From positions 1-8,694 of the forward strand of contig JAXJBF010000072.1 in the NCBI GenBank assembly GCA_036303105.1: DNA of 8,694 nt, given 5' to 3'. The translations under genes were made by a program, and so were the position numbers. This DNA is from UMGS1590 sp036303105. GTDB lineage: Bacteria > Bacillota > Peptococcia > Peptococcales > Peptococcaceae. This document shows, in pieces, positions 6,201 through 8,694 of the stretch (positions are counted from its first letter, which is position 1; each line of letters begins with the position of its first letter). The notes under the pieces were generated by a model that was not told the DNA's origin, searched no databases, and saw only the letters and a list, made by a program, of their open reading frames with translations.

Positions 6201-6497
6201 TCAATCTGCGATGGCGAACCAGGCCAAGAGCACAAGCCCGCCAATCAGGAAAAACACGCCGGCAACGCGGCAAGGTGTTTCTTCGTACTGCCGATATTTA
6301 TAAAACAGCTCAAAGGCCGCGGCGAAAAACGCCAAAGAAAGGCTGCCTTTCCAGGCAGGGTTGTCTTTAAGCAGACATAAAACGGTTAAGATCATGGCCA
6401 CGGTGGTGACGTATTCCAGCGAATGCGCCTTGGAATGCACCTCGATCTGCATATCGCGCTCGTCCATGATCGGTCTTTTCTTGGGTTGCTGTTTCAT
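6201..6497 (-). CDS. Three-helix membrane protein (DUF6442-like)
   Basis: A 98-residue protein with an N-terminal charged segment containing MDERDMQIEVHSKAHS and three hydrophobic helices at about 27-44, 50-66 and 79-96. The arrangement 'DER..I..KA' plus small membrane helices resembles families (DUF6442 and relatives) that are commonly encoded next to small XRE regulators in Bacillota, which is exactly the context here. The exact family is not certain. Two adjacent ATG codons are possible (6500 and 6497); the second has the better seven-base spacing from AGGAGG at 6505-6510. It lies 142 bases downstream of the XRE gene. Confidence 0.7.
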   Translation of the reverse strand: MKQQPKKRPIMDERDMQIEVHSKAHSLEYVTTVAMILTVLCLLKDNPAWKGSLSLAFFAAAFELFYKYRQYEETPCRVAGVFFLIGGLVLLAWFAIAD

Positions 6498-6519
6498 CAT
6501 TTTTCCTCCTACTCATGTC

Positions 6520-6556
6520 ATGATTGATGATGAATCATTTGTTCCGTCAGAACAAA
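6520..6556. promoter_or_regulatory. Two adjacent inverted repeats upstream of the membrane-protein gene
   Basis: ATGATT-N7-AATCAT (6520-6538) adjoins TTTGTTC-N5-GAACAAA (6538-6556); both are perfect. They sit 10-60 bases upstream of the ribosome binding site. They could be operators for a second promoter or RNA hairpins in the XRE operon message. I see no convincing -35/-10 pair here. Confidence 0.4.
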
Positions 6557-6642
6557 CAGTGGGAAAGGGAAAACGTGAATGAATCTGAGTCGTTTCCAGC
6601 ATCTAAAAACGTGCAAATATGCTTGGCAATGCCCCCCTCTAT

Positions 6643-6873
6643 TTATTCCTTTTCATATTGCTGATCTTCCAGCTCGCGGTTTTCTTTCAAGCAGCACAAT
6701 TCCTCAACGCTGACGCCAAACACTTCCGCCATGCGATACGCGAGCATGAGCGAGGGATTGTACTGTTCCTTTTCGATCGAAATAATGGTGCGTGACGACA
6801 CATGCACCAGGTCAGCCAGCTGCTGCTGGGTCATTTTTGCGGCGGTCCGCAGTTCTTTAACCTTCGTTTTCAT
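6643..6873 (-). CDS. XRE-family transcriptional regulator (Cro/YozG-like)
   Basis: A complete 76-residue regulator. MKTKVKELRTAAKMTQQQLADL opens the HTH_3 domain; the recognition helix is around SSRTIISIEKEQ (26-37), followed by the family-typical YNPSLMLAYRMAEVFGVSVEELC (38-60). The last 15 residues are a charged tail. The frame extends to 6906, but that would run across the operators; ATG at 6873 has GGAGG at 6880-6884 and begins the conserved domain. This short form is typical of regulators paired with small membrane proteins. The promoter and three inverted repeats just upstream indicate that it represses its own transcription. It could also act on the neighbouring prophage genes, but no copies of the repeat are seen there. 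Confidence 0.9.
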   Translation of the reverse strand: MKTKVKELRTAAKMTQQQLADLVHVSSRTIISIEKEQYNPSLMLAYRMAEVFGVSVEELCCLKENRELEDQQYEKE

Positions 6874-6888
6874 ACCATTCCTCCAAAC

Positions 6889-6972
6889 ATGAAGTCGACT
6901 TCTCATGAAGGTAACTTCATATTACACGATGGTACGGCCCCTGTCAATAGAATATTGTGAAGTTTGCTTCAT
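6889..6972 (-). promoter_or_regulatory. Operator array of the XRE regulator: three ATGAAG-N4-CTTCAT sites
   Basis: Three copies of one inverted repeat surround the promoter. The middle one, 6905-6920 (ATGAAGGTAACTTCAT), is perfect and overlaps the -10 box. The first, 6889-6904, contains the perfect 12-bp palindrome GAAGTCGACTTC and lies in the leader. The third, 6957-6972 (GTGAAGTTTGCTTCAT), has one mismatch and lies ten bases upstream of the -35 box. The first two centres are 16 bp apart, the third 52 bp further. This is the layout expected for repression by a dimeric XRE protein with cooperative or looping contacts. Confidence 0.8.
6919..6947 (-). promoter_or_regulatory. Near-consensus sigma-A promoter of the XRE operon
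   Basis: On the minus strand TTGACA (6947-6942) is a perfect -35 box and TAATAT (6924-6919) a good -10 box, with exactly 17 bases between. Transcription would begin near 6912, giving a leader of about 40 bases before the XRE start codon. The -10 overlaps an operator by two bases. Confidence 0.85.
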
Positions 6973-7086
6973 ATTTGCATCCCGACCGACGCCATCCGGC
7001 GCAGGGTGGGGCGCACGGCGTTTGCCCGCCGAGACTCTTGAGATCGGGCTGCCGCCGTCGCCAGCATGTGCCGCCATGCACCAACG
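6973..7086. other. GC-rich intergenic stretch without recognised genes
   Basis: Between the XRE promoter and the 63-bp repeats. It holds a minor inverted repeat (CGGCG-N6-CGCCG, 7016-7031) but no ribosome binding site, promoter or terminator that I can support. Open frames through it lack initiation signals. Confidence 0.5.
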
Positions 7087-7339
7087 CGACACACGCGCAC
7101 TCTGCCACACCCCCGCCGTCACGCGCCAGCAAGCCCCCGCACGCCTGCCACACCGCGCATACGCACACGCATCCTCCCGCCATCACGCGCCAGCAAGCCC
7201 CGCACGCCTGCCGCGCCGCACATACACGCACGCATCCCCTCGCCTTCACGCGTCAGCGAGCCACACACGCATACCGCGCCGCACATACACGCACGCACAC
7301 CCTCGCCTTCACGCGCCAGCAAGCCCCGCACGCCTGCTC
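7087..7339. repeat. Tandem 63-bp repeat tract, about four units
   Basis: Units at 7151-7213, 7214-7276 and 7277-7339 are each exactly 63 bp; a more diverged 64-bp unit lies at 7087-7150. The shared core runs CACGCGCCAGCAAGCCC then CGCACGCCTGC. Each unit also has an alternating pyrimidine-purine run such as CGCACATACACGCACGCA, a pattern prone to Z-DNA. The plus strand is C-rich and poor in G. The last unit ends inside the stop codon of the sigma-like gene, so the tract begins where that gene ends. Because 63 is divisible by three, frames stay open across the tract, but none has a ribosome binding site. There are no spacers, so it is not a CRISPR array. Confidence 0.85.
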
Positions 7340-7745
7340 ACCCTGCCGCGTCCAACGCGGCGAGGGCATCGTGGTGGAGGCGCTGGAGCTGGCGCTGGGA
7401 GTAGTTCATAGCGGCGGCGACGTCGTCCCAGGCGCGGCCTTCGAGGTAGTAGAGCACGAGCAGGGCGCGCCATTCGCTGCGTTCCAGGCGCAGAATGCGG
7501 CGCGCCGCGTCCTCCCGCTGGCGCACGAGGGCGGCGAGCTGGTCGGCGTAGCGAGCCTGCAGACTGCACAAGCGCGCCAAGGTTGCCGTGCCGGCCCGCC
7601 CGCTGAGGCTGTCGGGCGCAGGGGCAGCCGTTTGCAGCAGCGCCGCCTGTTTGCGCAGGCGCGTGATCTGCCGCGCCAGAGCCGCCAGTTCCACCTCGCC
7701 CCGCCGCAGGGCGCGCAGTTCGTCTTTTGCCGTCTTATTTGCCAC
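7338..7745 (-). CDS. Phage sigma-70 region 4-like regulator (DUF1492/ArpU type)
   Basis: A 135-residue protein. Residues about 8-88 are helical and coiled-coil-like (ELAALARQITRLRKQAALL). Residues 88-131 form a sigma-70 region 4 / DUF1492 helix-turn-helix: EWRALLVLYYLEGRAWDDVA, then AAMNYSQRQLQRLHHDALAAL. Such proteins lie at the end of the early region in Bacillota phages and control late (structural and lysis) transcription. Translation starts at GTG 7745, with AAAGGAGG eight bases upstream. It follows SSB by 44 bases. The expected downstream targets, terminase and head genes, are absent in this window; the repeat tract begins at its stop codon. Confidence 0.8.
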   Translation of the reverse strand: MANKTAKDELRALRRGEVELAALARQITRLRKQAALLQTAAPAPDSLSGRAGTATLARLCSLQARYADQLAALVRQREDAARRILRLERSEWRALLVLYYLEGRAWDDVAAAMNYSQRQLQRLHHDALAALDAAG

Positions 7746-7789
7746 GATGGCCCCCTCCTTTCAGCCCCGGCCGTTGGCCGCGGAAGCGG

Positions 7790-8158
7790 TCAGAAGGGCA
7801 GCTCGGCCGCGTCGAACCGCAGCGCTTCGCCAGAGCGCGGGTTCGCGGCGGTGTCGATGCGATAGGCGTGCACGCGCACCGCTCTGTGCGCGCTGCCATC
7901 CTGCCGCCGCACGACCACCTCGAGCCGCCCTTCCACCACCACCTGCATGCCGGCCAGGGCCCCGCGGGCGAAGTCCTCTGCCACCCGGCCCCAGGCCCAG
8001 CAGGGCACGGCGTCGCATGCCGGCGCCCCTCCCTGCCAGAGGGCGCGCCGCCCGTGCCGCGCACAGTCCACCGTGAAAGCGCAGTAGGGCACGCCTTGCC
8101 GCGTGTGGCGCAGGGCCGGCGCCTGTTTCAGGTTTCCCACAAGAATCACTTTGTTCAT
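7790..8158 (-). CDS. ssb: Single-stranded DNA-binding protein (phage type)
   Basis: A 122-residue OB-fold protein. MNKVILVGNLKQAPALRHTRQG (residues 1-22) is the SSB signature, followed by PYCAFTVDCA, a Gly/Ala insertion, VPCWAWGRVAEDFA (51-64) and MQVVVEGRLEV (71-81). It coats single-stranded DNA during replication and recruits partners through its C-terminus. The tail is very short: there is no Gly/Pro/Gln-rich linker, and the end is FDAAELPF rather than the usual acidic DDDIPF. The start ATG 8158 has AAAGGAG seven bases upstream; the longer frame to 8395 lies over the preceding gene and is rejected. It follows the replication gene by 16 bases. Confidence 0.9.
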   Translation of the reverse strand: MNKVILVGNLKQAPALRHTRQGVPYCAFTVDCARHGRRALWQGGAPACDAVPCWAWGRVAEDFARGALAGMQVVVEGRLEVVVRRQDGSAHRAVRVHAYRIDTAANPRSGEALRFDAAELPF

Positions 8159-8174
8159 CGCTTGCTCCTTTCGC

Positions 8175-8693
8175 TTATTCTTCCAGCGCTGCGTAGCGGG
8201 CGGCGCAGGCGCGGGCTTCCTCAGCGGAGCGATAGCTGGTTTCGCGGCTGCGAGCCGATGCCGGTGCGCCGCTGGCCGGCTGGGGCACGTAGCCCTCGCC
8301 GAGATAGTCCAGATAGCGCCCGTTGAACCAGGTGCTGCCGTTGAGCCACTGGCGGTCGAAAGCGGAGGCTTCCACCTCGGCCACATAGCGCGCAATGGCT
8401 GTCTGCATGGCGGCTGTGTCGACGTCCATCAGCTGGCACTTAGCGCGCTTGGACACCTGGTTCTTGCCGCGCTTGATGGGATAGAGGGCCCACAGAGCTT
8501 CAAAGTGGGCGTTGACCGCCTTGGGCGACGGCTGGGCATGGGAAGGCTCTGTGTGCGCTGCCGAAAGGGGATGGGTCTCTGTGTGTGGTGCAGCCCCGGC
8601 TGCACACGCTGCCGTTTCATCCGGCGCCGCCGCGTCAACAACAGAGAGAGAGTCTTTATTCTCCTTATCCATAGCCATAGCCTTATCCTTATC
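8175..8693 (-). CDS. Phage replisome-organizer-like replication protein, C-terminal part
   Basis: The frame is open to the right edge, so the N-terminus (normally a winged-helix or DnaD-like domain) is probably missing. The visible 172 residues start with a low-complexity DKDKAMAMDKEN run and an Ala/Pro/Thr/His-rich linker. The conserved C-terminal module follows: FEALWALYPIKRGKNQVSKR, then a helix (AMQTAIARYVAEVEA), then WLNGSTWFNGRYLDYL. This 'LYP.K.GK ... NGS.F.N..Y.DYL' pattern is the C-terminal region of Bacillota phage replisome organizers and helicase-loader partners. ATG codons at 8678 and 8672 could be starts of a shorter protein, but they lack a proper ribosome binding site. It is the first gene seen of the replication block, immediately ahead of SSB. 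Confidence 0.75.
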   Translation of the reverse strand, partial: DKDKAMAMDKENKDSLSVVDAAAPDETAACAAGAAPHTETHPLSAAHTEPSHAQPSPKAVNAHFEALWALYPIKRGKNQVSKRAKCQLMDVDTAAMQTAIARYVAEVEASAFDRQWLNGSTWFNGRYLDYLGEGYVPQPASGAPASARSRETSYRSAEEARACAARYAALEE

Positions 8694-8694
8694 C
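8661..8694 (-). repeat. Hexanucleotide repeat in the replication gene
   Basis: On the minus strand GATAAG repeats, then GCTATG twice, then GATAAG, encoding DKDK-AMAM-DK. It continues to the edge and may extend further. Such runs are common in linkers of phage replication proteins and can change length by slippage. Confidence 0.6.

Noticed and set aside
7119..7331. A minus-strand open frame with 21-residue repeats rich in Cys, Gly and Arg
   Set aside because: The repeats follow from the 63-bp DNA units; several frames are open at once on both strands, and no properly spaced ribosome binding site precedes the start.
7087..7339. CRISPR array
   Set aside because: The units are contiguous 63-bp copies with no unique spacers, and there are no cas genes.
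6957..7865. A 302-codon open frame on the plus strand through the repeats and antisense to the sigma-like gene
   Set aside because: It is kept open because the repeat unit is a multiple of three. Its His/Thr/Pro/Arg-rich translation matches no family, it has no ribosome binding site, and it overlaps a well-supported gene.

Overview
The window looks like a piece of a prophage, or an element derived from one, in a GC-rich Gram-positive-type (Bacillota) genome. My best guess for the host is Negativicutes (Selenomonas or Megasphaera relatives). This rests on strong AGGAGG-type ribosome binding sites in front of nearly every gene, on surface-type 'copper amine oxidase N-terminal' stalk domains in two proteins, and on Firmicutes-type families (DUF1659, DUF2922, a DUF1492/ArpU-like sigma factor, an XlyA-like amidase). 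The host assignment is inference; there is no rRNA or housekeeping gene to fix it.

Layout. (1) 3-248, minus: the 5' part of an exported stalk-domain protein, cut by the window edge. (2) About 260-3640: a strikingly AT-rich island with three genes. These are a membrane-anchored Mrr-like nuclease with a PH-like middle domain (326-1261, minus), a KAP-family P-loop NTPase (1399-2775, minus) and a divergently transcribed single-pass membrane protein (3043-3579, plus), followed by a rightward terminator at 3665-3693. This resembles horizontally acquired defence cargo sitting beyond the lysis genes of a prophage. (3) 3701-5660, minus: a GC-rich lysis cassette transcribed DUF1659 > DUF2922 > holin > endolysin. 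(4) 5771-6972, minus: a compact unit of XRE repressor, three-helix membrane protein and a small protein of unknown function. It has a near-consensus promoter with three copies of one inverted repeat and ends in a strong intrinsic terminator. (5) 7087-7339: tandem 63-bp repeats directly after the stop codon of the next gene. (6) 7338-8693, minus: a phage replication/regulation block read as replisome-organizer-like protein (5' end outside the window) > SSB > sigma-70-region-4-like late regulator.

Read in the direction of transcription (right to left), the order is replication protein, SSB, sigma-like factor, [repeats + XRE unit], lysis cassette, cargo genes. In an ordinary temperate phage the packaging, head and tail genes would lie between the sigma-like factor and the lysis cassette. 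Here only the repeat tract and the three-gene XRE unit occupy that place. The segment is therefore either a prophage that lost its structural genes or a stripped-down replication-and-lysis element. The points most worth a second look are this missing middle, the self-regulated XRE unit with an unrecognised third gene, the 63-bp repeats, and the AT-rich KAP/Mrr/membrane-protein island.
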